A stretch of 64,000 nt of DNA from Hippopus hippopus (GCA_946811185.2 OX328096.1:23997881-24061880); one strand, 5' to 3'. Positions 10,920 through 22,924 are shown, numbered from the stretch's first letter. Program-made: numbers and translations. The notes: generated by a model from the sequence alone, not told the origin.

Positions 10920-11924
10920 GTCAGAAAAACAATATCCAAACATTACAATTTCAGTGTCGAGTTTTTTTTTTTCATATGAATTATATATAAACAGACAATT
11001 AAGATATTCAATATGTATGTCTGTGATACTGATCTGCATTGCATTCACAGGACACTCTGATCTTGATCTTTTATTGTCTTCAAAAGCGACTATACATGTC
11101 ACTGGAGAACATGGGCCATTGTATTGAATCATTGTAATGAGCAAGAGCATTACTACAGTAAACCTTGTGCTTTTAATCTGGAATATGGAGAGGATGAGAG
11201 TCAACCAATATGCATAGCCAACTTTCACGGACATGCCTTATCAGCAGTCTCGCATATCAACAAATCGATGAAAATGATCGATATCATACGTAAAGGTTCG
11301 GGAGTTTCCGGAGTTTAGCGAACTCAGACCGTGTATACTAGTAATCGATATTCGATAGCCCGCAGCGATAAAAGATTAGAGAGACGTAACATTACGTAAC
11401 AGTAGCCTGCTTCAAATTTACAATCTTTGCCTAGACTGTATATCTGCCCTGGCGTTTATTTTTTTCGGATTTCAACCTAAACCCTTTGTCTGCTACAGCA
11501 CAGTGTACCTCTTGAAGATCAGTTTCAGACTGCACATAATGCGCACCTTTATTAGACCTATTAGAATATTGGATTTACACCGCCAGATAAAGCAAGATTT
11601 TTCTTGAGAATTTTTTTTTTTTATTGTTATATTTCAGCTTTGTTTGTCTGTTTGTAATTCATTTATCCTCAGTTTAAGGGTTAAGTTTGGATTCTCTGAG
11701 ACATTAATGATCCCTGCTGTTCGGTCCTTTAACTGCTCTCGACAATTGCACTTTTTGTAGTCTGATCTTGAAATCTAATCTGTCCACATGCACTTTTGCT
11801 GACATTTAGATTTAACAGGCGAATATTCTTTGGTAAAAAAAAAAACCTTGATACTGCAAAATCAACAGGTTGCTGAATTCAGCAGAAAATTCGGCGTTTT
11901 GAGAGTACCGGTTCAACACTAAAG
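10920..11924. other. Unassigned stretch
   Basis: No supported gene. Overlapping short frames on both strands at 10780-11318 have no domain signature or splice logic. Confidence 0.4.
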
Positions 11925-12127
11925 CAATCATACACTCCCGAGTCTAACGGACTTGAAAGAAAAGGCTTCTGAAAACTATGTCGGAAAGGGAGAAAGTTTT
12001 CTCCTGTTCCCACATTGTTTTCTACCCTTACAAAGACAGACATTATTATTTGAGTTTCATTTAATTTGTTGTCTGCAACTGTTTTTAATTTGGTGTCCAA
12101 AATTTCGTCATTTGGTAACGGGTTTAA
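11925..12127 (+). repeat. MITE family A copy
   Basis: ACTCCCGAGTCTAACGGAC, a degenerate palindrome (GTCGGAAAGGGAGAAAG), CATTGTTTTCTACCC, and the right end TTTCGTCATTTGGTAACGGG. Confidence 0.8.
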
Positions 12128-12165
12128 CTATTGACGAGAAAATTTGCTTTATGTGGCAGTTACAT

Positions 12166-12418
12166 ACCAATCCTATGGTTTTATGACCCTGAGGAAAAAA
12201 AAACTTTCGAAAGGAGAAAATACTTGTGATGGGCAATTTCTCATTTTTCCCAGGGATCGTATATAGCATGTTATCTACGATCCCTGTTTACCCACAATGT
12301 TTTCTACCTTTTCAAAAGCAAATTTCATTCATGTGCCGCATTTGTCGTCTGCAAGTGCTTTCATCTTGGTAAAAAAAAAAACCTATGCTAGTATATCGTT
12401 TAGTAAGTTTTGATAGAA
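12166..12418 (+). repeat. MITE family A copy carrying a mini-hairpin insertion
   Basis: Family A landmarks (TTTTATGACCCTGAGGAA, CCCACAATGTTTTCTACC, GTCGTCTGCAAGTGCTTTCA) are interrupted at 12251-12286 by the short inverted repeat AGGGATCGTATATA...TATCTACGATCCCT. A relative of that hairpin lies at 29992-30030. Confidence 0.8.
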
Positions 12419-12429
12419 CAAAAAGGAGA

Positions 12430-13010
12430 AAATGGTCTGTTTCGAATACTCCATGGACTGTGTGGCGCCGATTTCTATTTGGTAACGCTTTTGCTAAATA
12501 AGTGATGTCGCCTTTTCTTACAATGTCAACTACTATCAATAGTTAATATTAAAATGTTTCCATTTTGAGTGAGTCTAAAAGCTGCATACTTCGTTTTTCG
12601 GAACAACTTAGGTCTATCTATGCACTAAACTATATCTTTATAGATAAAAGTGGGTCCAAGCTATTATTATCACATAAGTTTACAAACGCTGCCGATGCAT
12701 TATATATGCTTAATATTTCTTTCATTGCATCCGAAAAGGAAAAAAAAGATGTGCTCGAGACGCAACAGAAAGTTATGAAAAAGTTCATGTTGAAAGCATC
12801 ATAACAGATCAGCTCTAGTGAACTGATACGAAGCGACACTCTAGCGCCGTCCAGAGGCATGCTAAAGATAAAAAAAAGTATTTTTTCCTCCAAAAAAGTT
12901 ATGTTTAACGCAGACAGTGTCTTTTCAACTTATCATCTGTAGATTTCACCATCAAGCTGTGTTAAAACCGGATTCAAACCAATATAGATCATTCGTAACA
13001 CTAGGCTGAT
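12430..13010. other. Unassigned stretch with a small open frame
   Basis: A 79-codon + strand frame (12565-12804) is present but unrecognised. No supported exon boundaries were seen. Confidence 0.35.
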
Positions 13011-13384
13011 TAAACACAAACTCTTGAAACTAACAAATAATGATTATGCAGCTGCTTCTTTTTTCAGTCACTGGTATTATTCTCTTTTTCCGTCTACATG
13101 CATAGTCTATGTCAATTTTTATCTATTATTCACTCTTTTGGCGTTCATGCTTTTTGCAGCTTGCGTCTTTTTAAAGATGGAAGAATAAACCATTAGACCC
13201 TGACTGTTTAGGCTAATTCTTCCAATGAACAGTTAAAATATTAAAGTTGTTAAAAGGGTAACATTTGAAAGAAAGGAGAAACTGTTTGATTGATGTGAAA
13301 AAAAGAGTTGTTTGGAAAAATTAGATACCAACTGCATGGTCGTTAGAAGTCGTATTTGTACAATAATAGGTTCAATTTGTTGCT

Positions 13385-13592
13385 TAACCCGTTACCAAAC
13401 GACAAAATTTTATATTTGTTCAAATTTAGATTATTTTCGTGACTTAAACGACGAAATTTGTCTCTTAAAGGATCAAAAACATTGCGAGAAAATGATTAAA
13501 TGCAGATTACCAGCATTTTCACCTTTTCTCACAATGTTTTCAAAAGCCCTCTACCTCAGGATCGTTAAATCTCGGGACTTGTGGTATAGTAC
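13385..13592 (-). repeat. MITE family A copy
   Basis: Reverse copy: AACCCGTTACCAAACGACAA, AACATTGCGAGAAAATG, ACCAGCATTTTCACC, TCACAATGTTTTC. Confidence 0.85.
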
Positions 13593-13974
13593 ATTTCCCC
13601 ACAGAGCAGTTTCAGAGCAATGCCATTTCTTCGGGATATTTCATGTATCTACAGGGGCTTACCCGTAAATGATAATTATGCAGCAGCTAAATCTAAAAGT
13701 CACCGGTTAAGAAGAATTCGCTTTGCTTAACCCTTTTTCCCGCTATATTCATAGTCTGTGTCAATTTTAATCTATTAGATCTAGTATTGTTGCTCGTGTT
13801 TTTTTACGGTTAATGCTCTTTGCAGGAGAAACTGGTTGAGTGATGTAGAAAGTGTTGTTTGAAAAGTAGAAGATAACACGAAAAAAGTTAATGCGCCTAT
13901 TTCCATATTTTATCCTAAACAATCAACAGCAGGGTCGTTAGATGCCGTATTTATACAGTCACGGGTTAAGTTTG

Positions 13975-14175
13975 TTATTTGAATCTTTACCAAAAGAGAA
14001 ATTTTCAGATTTGTTCAAGTTGAATTAATATTCTTAAAACATGGCTGAAACGATGGAATTTATCTTTTAAAGAGTTAAAAACATTACAAGAAAAGGAGAA
14101 AATGTTGGTAACCAGCGTTTAAACCTTTTTCTCCAATGTTTTCAAAGGCTTGCTATATGATGTGACAGATCAAAA
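13975..14175 (-). repeat. MITE family A copy
   Basis: Duplicate of the 13385 copy: AACATTACAAGAAAAGGAGA, GTTGGTAACCAGCG, CCAATGTTTTCAAAGGC. Confidence 0.8.
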
Positions 14176-14559
14176 ACCGGTTTGAAAATAGCAGGGAAAT
14201 ATGAATTAGTGAGCTGTCGCCAGAAAAAACTCTTGATACGACAATAATATCTAAAAGTTGAAGAGTGGGAAAAAAATTTAGCAAACGTACATTTTCTTAT
14301 TTCAGATCTTGATCTTAATGATTGTAAATGGAAATAATCTCATAAGTAAGAAATTCTGCTCTTTTATTACATCTGTAAGATACATAATAAAATATCTTAG
14401 GGATACTGTCATGATCAAACAACCCGGGTATAAATTCCGGTTTATAATCATGTGGATACATGTATATCATAAACATAGCAGGGGGTCCGTTTGTAAATAT
14501 AACATTACGTAACACAGTAAAGATACCCGGGTGGCTTATCTAACAGTAAGACTCGCCCA

Positions 14560-15100
14560 ACAGCGGCAAATTCCGGCATAATCCGAACGCTCACGGAAAA
14601 AAGAAAAAAATAGGATAGTGGCATTAAAAAACTGTAAAAAGGACCAAAAGTTTATTTTTTTAGATGATTCAAACTTATACCAATTGAAAGAGAAATGAAT
14701 AAGCTTAATAACTCCACTTGAGATAATTTTGACTTTTTAACACAAAGAAAGAAAATTCAACAAATATTTCATTTTTTGACTTCGGAAAAGGTATTTTTCC
14801 TCTTTATTCCATATAAACCATACCTACAATTTTTAAGTTAAAAAAGGACCAAAAGTTTCTTTTACGAAATTTTTAAAACTAAGTTCATTGGAAAGAGAAT
14901 AAATTGAATTTTCTTACCTCACTTGAGATAATTTTCAATTCTAAAAATTGATGAAGTTATAAGCGTTTATTTACCAAGGCCCTTCATAATTCTATATAAA
15001 AAAATACAGGTAAAATTGGCCGATATCGATTTTTCCATGTCCGCGAAAGTTGGCTATGCTGATGAGACAAACATGTTACTGAGAGTTTTACACTAAAGCG
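14560..15100. repeat. Degenerate repeat with two internal direct copies
   Basis: AAAAAGGACCAAAAGTTT ... CACTTGAGATAATTTT occurs at 14635-14735 and again at 14842-14940. The flanks TCCGAACGCTCACGG and TTTTCCATGTCCGCG suggest a terminal-repeat element, but its borders are unclear. Confidence 0.5.
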
Positions 15101-15208
15101 CTCAATCAATGAAATAGATCTGATAAGCGTGGAAAAGCAGCCTAATTATTGCAGGGCCATTGCTGTCTTGACTACGATATCTCAAGAAATGGGAATAGCA
15201 GATCCAAA

Positions 15209-15265
15209 ATTTGAGTGACTGCATGTTCTGTGCAGTCTGGTATGAATCTGGTCTGAATCTGCGCC
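15209..15265 (-). repeat. Family B core fragment
   Basis: GACTGCATGTTCTGTGCAGTC palindrome followed by a diverged GAATCTGGTCTGAATCTG arm. Confidence 0.5.
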
Positions 15266-15378
15266 CTCCGAAGAGGCTTTTTCCCTGGTCAGTTGATTCA
15301 GACATGGAGAATATGACGTTAAGTGAGTTTTTTTGTGTTGCAGTTTCAGGGTTTTTTCCATCTAAGAAAATGCTCTGT

Positions 15379-15523
15379 TTAACTCTACCAAATGACAAAA
15401 TGTTGAAAATCTTTCAAATGATGAAAAAACGCTGTGAGGAAAAAGAGAATATGCTTAATACATGTATGCTGTTTTTCCCACTACATTTTTAAAGCCCGAC
15501 AAGGTTGTGTGGCCAATGGTTAA
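15379..15523 (-). repeat. MITE family A partial copy
   Basis: TTAACTCTACCAAATGACAA is followed by a degraded core and the end TTGTGTGGCCAATGGTTAA. The middle is strongly diverged. Confidence 0.6.
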
Positions 15524-15629
15524 TAGACTGATTCCAGTCTTAAGAATGTCATCAAAAAGAAACACGTTAGTGAGCGTGTAAAATGGCAGAGCCGTAGCTT
15601 TAGGGAGAGGAAGAGGGGCTATGAAAATA

Positions 15630-15851
15630 ATTTAACCCTTAACCTGCTAAATAAGTGAAATGAAACTTTCAAGCTAACAGTAAAAACCCAGTTCTTTACT
15701 ATTTCAAAGGTATTTTTTTTTTTGGAAAAAATATCTTCTTGTCGGACATTAAAGATACAAAATCAGACAGCATGTAGTATACAGTCTGATCTTGATCTAC
15801 AATGTCCGGAAAAGGTCAAAAAATTCGCGCTTAGTAGCCCAAGGTTTAATA
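15630..15851 (-). repeat. MITE family B, full-length but diverged
   Basis: TTAACCCTTAACCTGCTAAATAAG, AAACTTTCAAGC, core CAGTCTGATCTTGATCTACA, and the end CGCGCTTAGTAGCCCAAGG. Reverse of the 44887-45091 copy. Confidence 0.8.
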
Positions 15852-15859
15852 CATCCTAA

Positions 15860-16620
15860 GCTGAAAGATGCATAATCAGATCTATACTGGTCAGTATTGT
15901 GAATGGATAGTCTGGTTTCCAAGGTTGAAAGCGTGGGATAACCAGACCATTCTGAAAATGTTTAGGTAATGGCTTCTCCACTAGGGTAATAACTCTTAAA
16001 CAACTCTACATCCTTTGTCCACACTGCTTCACACGCTTCACCTCGCTCACACTTAACTACCAACGGCAGATTACTTTTTTAAACAGCTTTTACCACCAGC
16101 ATGTACATCAGTTTGCTCTAAGGCAAAACAATCTAAATTTTCAAATTCTTTTAAAGCAATGTTTCCTTACAAATTCCGTTTCACTGCAAGTTTATCCTTG
16201 CTCTAGGCCAAATGACCTATCATCTTTTCAACACAAGGTGTGCTTACATAATCCGATACTCCTGGATTCCCTCTTGTTTCATTCATAAGTTATTGCTTTA
16301 TCACTGACACCATTCCTTATCAGGGTTAAAAGTTCAACGTAATAAGGTCACAACAGCTAGTATTAGTGTTATTAGACTGTAGGTAAAAGTTGTCACGAGT
16401 TGCAGTTAGATCAGTTTGCCCTCAGCAGACGGATTTCCGAAAGTTGTGGTCTCTCTAATCGTCCGGCTCACGCCGATCAATTAAAAACCTTCTTTAATTT
16501 TGTTGGTAACAGTTAAAATCTTTGGATGAAGGTTGAAAAAAAAATAACAACAAAATGTTTTTTTTTTAACTGCAGGCTTGAAAAAGATCAATCTTTGATA
16601 AGATAGACCACTATAAGGAC
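15860..16620. other. Unassigned stretch
   Basis: No gene or repeat supported, apart from simple poly-A/T tracts at 16540-16570. Confidence 0.4.
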
Positions 16621-16623
16621 TGC

Positions 16624-16878
16624 AACAGGCGAAAGGGGGTATTCGGGCATTTGCGTAAAGTGTTGTCTAGGATCAGCCTGCGCAGTCCGCGCAGGCTGAT
16701 CCGAGACAGCACTTTACGACTACATTGGATTTTGTCCTACAGTAGACTTGCGCAAAACAGAAAATTACATAAAAACGGAAGGTGTTGTTTTGGATTAATC
16801 TGCGCGGAGTGTGCAGGCTGATCCGAGAGGACACTTTACGCAAATGTCCGAATATCCCTTTTCGTGTGTTGCAAGCCA
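16624..16878. repeat. Family C double-hairpin repeat
   Basis: Ends AACAGGCGAAAGGGGGTATT / CCCTTTTCGTGTGTTGCA. It carries two internal palindromes, GATCAGCCTGCGCAGTCCGC with its mirror near 16672-16705 and a second diverged one at 16795-16835, joined by the spacer AAACAGAAAATTACATAAAA. Confidence 0.9.
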
Positions 16879-16894
16879 ATTATTGCTGTCCTTT

Positions 16895-17107
16895 GACTTG
16901 AGTAACAAAACAGCCTACTGATGAATCTACAAAAATCAATTTGTCGAGCAACCCAACGAATTGTGAGGCAGACTGGTCCTGGCACATGCAAAAAAAAAAA
17001 GAAACATAGAAAATATATTCGACCCAGGTCAGCCTTCGCGTATCGTGCAAGCTGACCTGAATCAATACTTTTTTATAGATGAATTAAATCGATACTTTTT
17101 GCAGATA
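16895..17107 (-). repeat. Family D copy abutting family C
   Basis: Contains ATCTACAAAAATCAATTTGTC, GACTGGTCCTGGCACATGC, the hairpin AGGTCAGCCTTCGCG..CAAGCTGACCTGA, and a duplicated CGATACTTTTTGCAGAT tail. Confidence 0.7.
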
Positions 17108-17306
17108 AGAAAATAAGAAGATGGAGAACAACCACCATTATGTAAATGGGACGATGGTGAACTGTCATCGTGAAACAAGTGGAATGATGGTGAATTGATG
17201 TCATGAATTTAATGGTACGATGGTGAAGTGTTGCCATGAATTAAATGGAACGATGGTGAGCAATTGCCTTGAATTAAACTGAACGATGGTGACCTGTCAT
17301 CATGAA
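17107..17306 (+). repeat. Minisatellite, left part (GGAACGATGGTGAACTG unit)
   Basis: About six 32-36-bp units of the form AAATGGAACGATGGTGAACTG followed by TCATCATGAAACAAGT or TTGCCATGAATT. The array resumes after the foldback element at 19219, so it was split by that insertion. Confidence 0.9.
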
Positions 17307-19218
17307 CACGGGTAGGAAACTTCATATTCAGAGCCAATGGCTCTGACGAGAAAATGTTGTGTTGGTCTTCCGTTTCTGAAGATATCGGCTGAAAAACAAC
17401 CAAAACACAGGTAAGCTTGTCATTATTTGTAATCATGTGTTCTTATGTTTTTGAAATTCTATAAAAGGAGAATGTCATGCAATGCTCTGGTGTTTCAACG
17501 TGTTTTCTACACTACGGAAAGTTGTAACAAGTGTACGATGTTGTCTGAATCATTTGTGGCGTGGGTTGACCTTAGCGAAAATAATACGTCACGGACCTAA
17601 ATTCAGTCTTTTATTGCCATATAATTGGCAATTAAAAGAGAGTCTTGCTGTCCCAAAAGCGTGAATTAATGTCTTGAAATGTTACATTCACTGCTGGTAA
17701 AGAATTGAAAAGAAATGGCACAAAAAATGATGAAAATAAAGAAGGGCTCTGGTTATGTGGACCGGCTCTGAATATGTAAGTCGGCACCGATTGATGAGGG
17801 CTTCCTTTCAAAAATTTAGTTTTCTGTAAAAATTTACTTAGGAAGCAGGCTTTGTTTTTCCGTTAGTACCTTTTAGTCCAAAATGTAGTACTATTGTTGG
17901 ATGGAACATGACCGAATTTATGAAAATACAAAGGACTGGTATTGTCACGATTGAAGAATCCTGTCGAAAATTAGTCTATCTAAATTTTGAAAATACTTTT
18001 GTGTAGCTTTTGATTAACAGAATGGTCTATAGATATATATAGCATTTGTCATGCTTTCGTTGTAAGTGCAGCCCACATGTAAGCAAAAAAAAGAAAAAGA
18101 AAAATATTTGGCGTCTTCGGAAGGCTCTTTGGTCTTGAAACAGTCATTAAAAAGCTAAATGGAAAATGTACCGACCATAGCAGAGATGATATATAGAAAA
18201 AAAAAACTTTTACAAAACGTGAGAAATACAATTGACCTATTCGCAATACACTACACAACAGTATAGAAAAAACTCGAAGCTATTCATTATGAACCCTTTA
18301 AGTGCCTGTCACAACTTTAGTTGGTTCTGCAGCCAGTGTAGATCAATATTAGACTGCATAAAACGTGATCGTTTGTTTGTTTGGATGGATGTTTGTTTAT
18401 CATCGGCTTAAAGATAACTGGTATGTGACATTTCCTGATCGAACATGCATCTGGTTAATTGAACATTGAAAGATCTGAGTAAGTACTATCAGAATCAGGG
18501 ATCTATGAACATTTTTTGGTCTTGGCGTGCTTGTATAGTAGATTTTTTGTTATTAATGACTTGTATATACCCCACCCACCTGACATACTGTTGAGTAGTG
18601 TTAAGTATTAAAAAGAGTAAATTCGGTCATGTTCCATTCAACAATAGTACTATTTTGGACTAAAAGGTATTAACGGAAAAACAAAGCCTGCTTCCTAAGT
18701 AAATTTTTACAGAAAACTAAATTTTTGAAAGGAAGCCCTCATCAATCGGTGCCGACTTACATATTCAGAGCCGGTCCACATAACCAGAGCCCTTCTTTGT
18801 TTTCATCATTTTTTGTGCTATTTCTTTTCAATTCTTTACCAGCAGTGAATGTAACATTTCAAGACATTAATTCACGCTTTTGGGACAGCAAGACTCTCTT
18901 TTAATTGCCAATTATATGACAATAATAGACTGAATTTAGGTCCGTGACATATTATTCTAGCTAAGGTCAACCCACGCCACAAATGATTCCGACAACATCA
19001 TACACTTGTTACAACTTTCCGTAGTGTAGAAAACACGTTGAAACACCAGAGCATTGCATGACATTCTCCTTTTATAGAATTTCAAAGACATAAGAACACA
19101 TGATTACAAATAATGACAAGCTTACCTGTGTTTTGGTTGTTTTTCAGCCGACATCTTCAGAAACGGAAGACCAACACAACATTTTCTCGTCAGAGCCATA
19201 TGAAGTTTCCTACCCGTG
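17307..19218. mobile_element. Foldback DNA transposon with about 610-bp terminal inverted repeats, inserted in a minisatellite
   Basis: Bases 17307-17924 and 18624-19218 are near-identical inverted arms, starting CACGGGTAGGAAACTTCATA and ending with its mirror. A 699-bp unique middle separates them. The sequence immediately outside both ends is ATGAA, and removing the element restores an ordinary minisatellite unit (..CATCATGAAACAAGTGG). That supports a 5-bp target-site duplication. CAC-starting ends and a 5-bp duplication are what Transib-type elements make, but no transposase is present, so the superfamily is only a suggestion. Confidence 0.85.
18290..18365 (+). repeat. Family B-like fragment inside the foldback middle
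   Basis: AACCCTTTAAGTGCCTGTCA followed by AGTGTAGATCAATATTAGACTGCA resembles the left half of family B. It is diverged. Confidence 0.45.
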
Positions 19219-19770
19219 ATGAAACAAGTGGAACGCTGGTGAACAATCGCAATGAATTAAACTAAACGATGGTCAGCTGTTGCCATGAAGTAAACGGAAC
19301 GATAGTGAACTGTCATCATAAAATAAGTGGGACGACAGTGAACTGTCATCACGAAACAAATGGAACGATGGTGAATTACTGCCATGAATTTAACTAAACG
19401 ATGGTGAGCTGTTGCCATACATTAAACGGAACGATGGAGAACAAGCGCCATAAATTAAATGGAACGATGTTGAGCCGTTGCCATAAATTAAATGGGACGA
19501 TGGTAAACTTTCTTCATGAAACAAGTGGAACAATGGTGAATTGCTGCCATGAATTAAATGGAACGATGGTGAAGTGCTGCCATGAATTAAACTGAACGAT
19601 GGTGAACTGTTACCATGAAGTAAACGGAACGTTTGAGAACAAATTAAATGCAACGATCGAAAACTGTCATCATGAAATAAATGAAAAGATGAAGAAATGT
19701 TGGTATGATTAAATGAAACGATGGTGAACTATCGCTATGAAATCATTAATCGATGGTGAACTATTCAAGT
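19219..19770 (+). repeat. Minisatellite, right part
   Basis: About sixteen further units of the 32-36-bp GGAACGATGGTGAACTG..CATGAA..AA repeat, degrading toward 19770. Open frames across it, such as a run of HGTMVNCCHELN-like peptides, only reflect the repeat. Confidence 0.9.
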
Positions 19771-21468
19771 GAAATAAGCGTGAACTGTTGTGTTGTCTTG
19801 AAATAATAACAAGTGTTAATTGTTGCTTTGATTGAACCGGATGGTGATCTGAATATAGTCGACCGATGATAATGAAATACTCAACACTAAACAACCAATG
19901 CAGACCTAATTATAATCAATATCTTTTTGAAGTTCCATCATTGAATAATGAAAAATTGAAACTTTCATACCATATACAAAGAATGGAGACAGTAAGGATC
20001 TGCACGTGCAGCCTGATCTTCGTTTACACTTTCCGAAAAATACATCTATAGTCGCTTATGATGGGTTGAGGTGTCATGGGCAAAAACAGTGTGTGTTAGG
20101 GGGGTGTTAAACATGTAATGTTTACTTGTTTAGTCAAACTTTCAAGAAAAAAAATCCTATACTTTCAGTGGAAGTCATATTCAGCCGTCGACAGACATTG
20201 AGTTTATATCATCTTCGCTAGCCAAGGGTGATGACCACTACGTTGCTCTATTCACCCTTGGATGATGGAGTCGAAATTTGTTATCCCCGCGATAAACCGC
20301 CAACTGGATTTTGAGTGTTATCACCCCAAGAATTACATCATCGAAAACGAATTAAACTTCTAGCAACATAACCCTTTGGCAAAATCGACACACGTACTTT
20401 GATAGTCTATCATTTAGTGTTGGCATGTATCCTTAACCTTCATTCAAATGATTTGTTATGTGTGTGAATGTTGAAGTAAATAAAATAATTGTTCTTCTAC
20501 AGTTTGTCATGAAGACTTTATTCTCCTACGGTCGCTATTTTCATTTACGTTCCGCAAGTGTAACTCGCTGTTTGATTGATGCTTTTAGAACAGACTGCGA
20601 CCAATGATTATGCATATCTCGGGGATTACATACGCGAAACGACCAGCAAAAGGTGAATAAGGCAAAGTAGTGATCGTCACTCTTGGATAGCAAAAATGAC
20701 TTGGCACCGAAAGAATTAAAAATTCAATATTGTTAGAACAGATAGAAAATGCCCATTTTGTTCCAGGCTTTCTGACAAAGAACAAGTCTTCAGCAGTAGA
20801 GACATAGAAACGCCCTTTTATTTGGTTAATCTTTTAATCTCTTGAAACGAATTTGTAGCAGACGACATTGCAAATATATTCTTGTAAAGTATCGATTATA
20901 ACAAAAAGAATGTTCGCTGAATACAGGAATACATGAGGATTCTTAGTGAAAACTTTAGAGAAACATTTATCACGTAGCCTTCCTTGTTTTCAGTGTAATA
21001 TACCCATTACGAATTTTCTTATCTTATACACGTTTGATATCACAATTGTTTGACGTCATTTGTGACGTATAACATAGAGGTGCATGGGTTTGTGGATATT
21101 ACCGGCGGGTGCATCTATAAATGGTTTTGCATCTTTTGATCTATTATTTGTGAAATATCGTTATGTGATAAAAAGAATCTGACATTTGTTGTAGTTTAAG
21201 ATAAAATTTTATTAAACTCGTAAAGAAAAAATGTTAGATCTATTAAGCTAGCCGAAGCCTCGCTTAATAACATTTTCCCTTGACTCGTTTAATAAAACTT
21301 TATCTCAAACACAAACTCATGTCAGATCCTATATTTCTAATTAGACCTACTGGTAATTTCTTGACTTGCTACAGTGTTTCTTAAAGTAATCTGCCTCAAA
21401 GACGACGAAAGTCGTCTGCCAGAAATATTTAGTTGAAGACGAGATTTTGCAAGTACGGATCTTCGGTA

Positions 21469-21682
21469 ATTTACCTCTTTTCAAAACGACAAAATTCAAG
21501 GCTTGTATTTGAACACGACAACTTAAGTGTGGCATAAAAAATGGAATTTGTCTTCGATAGGGTAAATAACATTGTTGGAAAAAGAGAAAATGCTGTTTAC
21601 CAGCATTTCCTCCTTTTCCAACAATGTTTTCAAACGCCTTTTTCCAAAGGGTCACATAAACACAAACTGTTTGGTAACCAGG
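21469..21682 (-). repeat. MITE family A copy (shared by the duplication)
   Basis: AAACGACAAAATTCAAGGC, GAAAATGCTGTTTACCAGCA palindrome, CCAACAATGTTTTC, CTGTTTGGTAACC. Corresponds to 1765-1990. Confidence 0.85.
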
Positions 21683-22374
21683 CAGACATTATCAAAATAT
21701 CGAATTTCCATCCGGACAGCAAGCAGATTGTATCATTGGTTATGCATCAAGTAATAACAATATCTTATCCCCCCTTCGTCCCACTTTGCTTTAGCTTGCT
21801 TTGTGTTCAACGCATTTTAACGGCATTTAAGGTGTGTAGGGGTAACTGGTGCACCTGTCGTTAAGTCCCTGGGGTTTCTTTAAAGGGATCTATTCGGGTT
21901 TTTTTTTTTTTTTTTTTTCTTATGGGCTTTAAAAATAAAACACTGATAATTACAATAAACCAAATACCTGTTATCGATCTTCATAACAACATGTGGTAAC
22001 ATCCGATGCTACAAAATATCTGCCCCGTTCGAGACTTCATGAAATAACACGAGACTTGAAAATTTAAATTGTGGTATGATTTATGCACAAAGATAGATCT
22101 AGTCCTTATGACAAAAAAAAAAATAGTTCTGTAGCGAGTTCGATAAACTGACCTTGGTCAGAATAATCTTTGTCTGTCATGAAGATTTTAGCCAAAATTT
22201 TGGCCAAAATAAATCCGTCATTTTAAAACAGAAAGAAAACTTTTCGGATTCTGTAACGTGCTGTCTGAATGGTGCATATGACAAGATTGAAAACCGTAAT
22301 TAGCGTGTTGCCTGTTGTCTATCGGACGGTTACGGGAGATAAAACGCAGCAACGGGTACCAGTTTATAAATACA

Positions 22375-22505
22375 AATGAGACATGCTCTGGCTATGGGGA
22401 TCTTATGTATCTTCGTGACGCATTATACCAAGCGAGTCATCCGATATATCTATGGATCCATGCAGACTGCACAGTCTGGCATGGGTCGATATTTCTTGCA
22501 GATAT
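22375..22505 (-). repeat. Family D truncated copy
   Basis: GAGACATGCTCTGGC, CGTGACGCATTATACCA, TATCTATGGATCCA, then the module GCAGACTGCACAGTCTGGC. The family A copy at 22506 follows directly. Confidence 0.6.
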
Positions 22506-22740
22506 ACTAACTCTTTACCAAACAAGCCCTAGTTTTCACGACCCTGGGAAGAAAAACTTTTGAAAACCTTTTGGGAAAAGGAGAAAATGCTGGTAACCAG
22601 CATTTTCTCCCTTTCCCACAAGGTTTTCTATCCTTTCAGAGACAAATTTCATAAATTGAGACACTTTTTATTTGTCGTCTGCAAATGCTTTCAATATGGA
22701 CCAGTCTAACATTTTATCGTTTGGTAAAGAATTTAATCCC
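22506..22740 (+). repeat. MITE family A, near-consensus copy
   Basis: TTAAC-type left end CTAACTCTTTACCAAAC, perfect palindrome GGAGAAAATGCTGGTAACCA with its mirror, GTCGTCTGCAAATGCTTTCA, and right end GTTTGGTAAAGAATTTAA. Confidence 0.9.
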
Positions 22741-22924
22741 CTTTTCACACATGCCTCGAAATAGTTTTTCATTGAAACCGTGAAGAATATGTACGTATTC
22801 ATTCCGTAAAAAAAGATGGAATTTGGGACGTTTATGACGTTTAAGGCCAATTAAAACCAAAAGTAAACACTGCGGATGTTACAATGCATTTAAATTAAAT
22901 CAACCATTAAAAGTGTGGAAATCA

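Larger units (their letters stand above)
13020..14180 (-). repeat. Two-copy tandem duplication containing family A copies
   Basis: About 13025-13600 and 13660-14180 share AATGATTATGCAGC / AATGATAATTATGCAGCAGC, CATGCATAGTCTATGTCAATTTTTATCTATTA and the following family A element. A unit of about 640 bp duplicated after the MITE had inserted. Confidence 0.7.
20042..22505 (+). repeat. Right copy of the segmental duplication
   Basis: Matches 1-45, 850-2130 and 3380-3900 in order (see the left copy). It includes the orthologous family A copy (21469-21682) and the start of the orthologous family D copy (22375-22505). Confidence 0.8.

Noticed and set aside
19219..19770. Regularly spaced repeats resembling a CRISPR array
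   Set aside because: Units are contiguous and imperfect, there are no unique spacers of constant size, no cas genes and a eukaryotic context. It is a minisatellite.
22560..22630. Family A hairpins as intrinsic terminators or microRNA precursors
   Set aside because: The arms are the centre of a mobile repeat found in dozens of places in both orientations. There is no T-tract and no evidence of expression.
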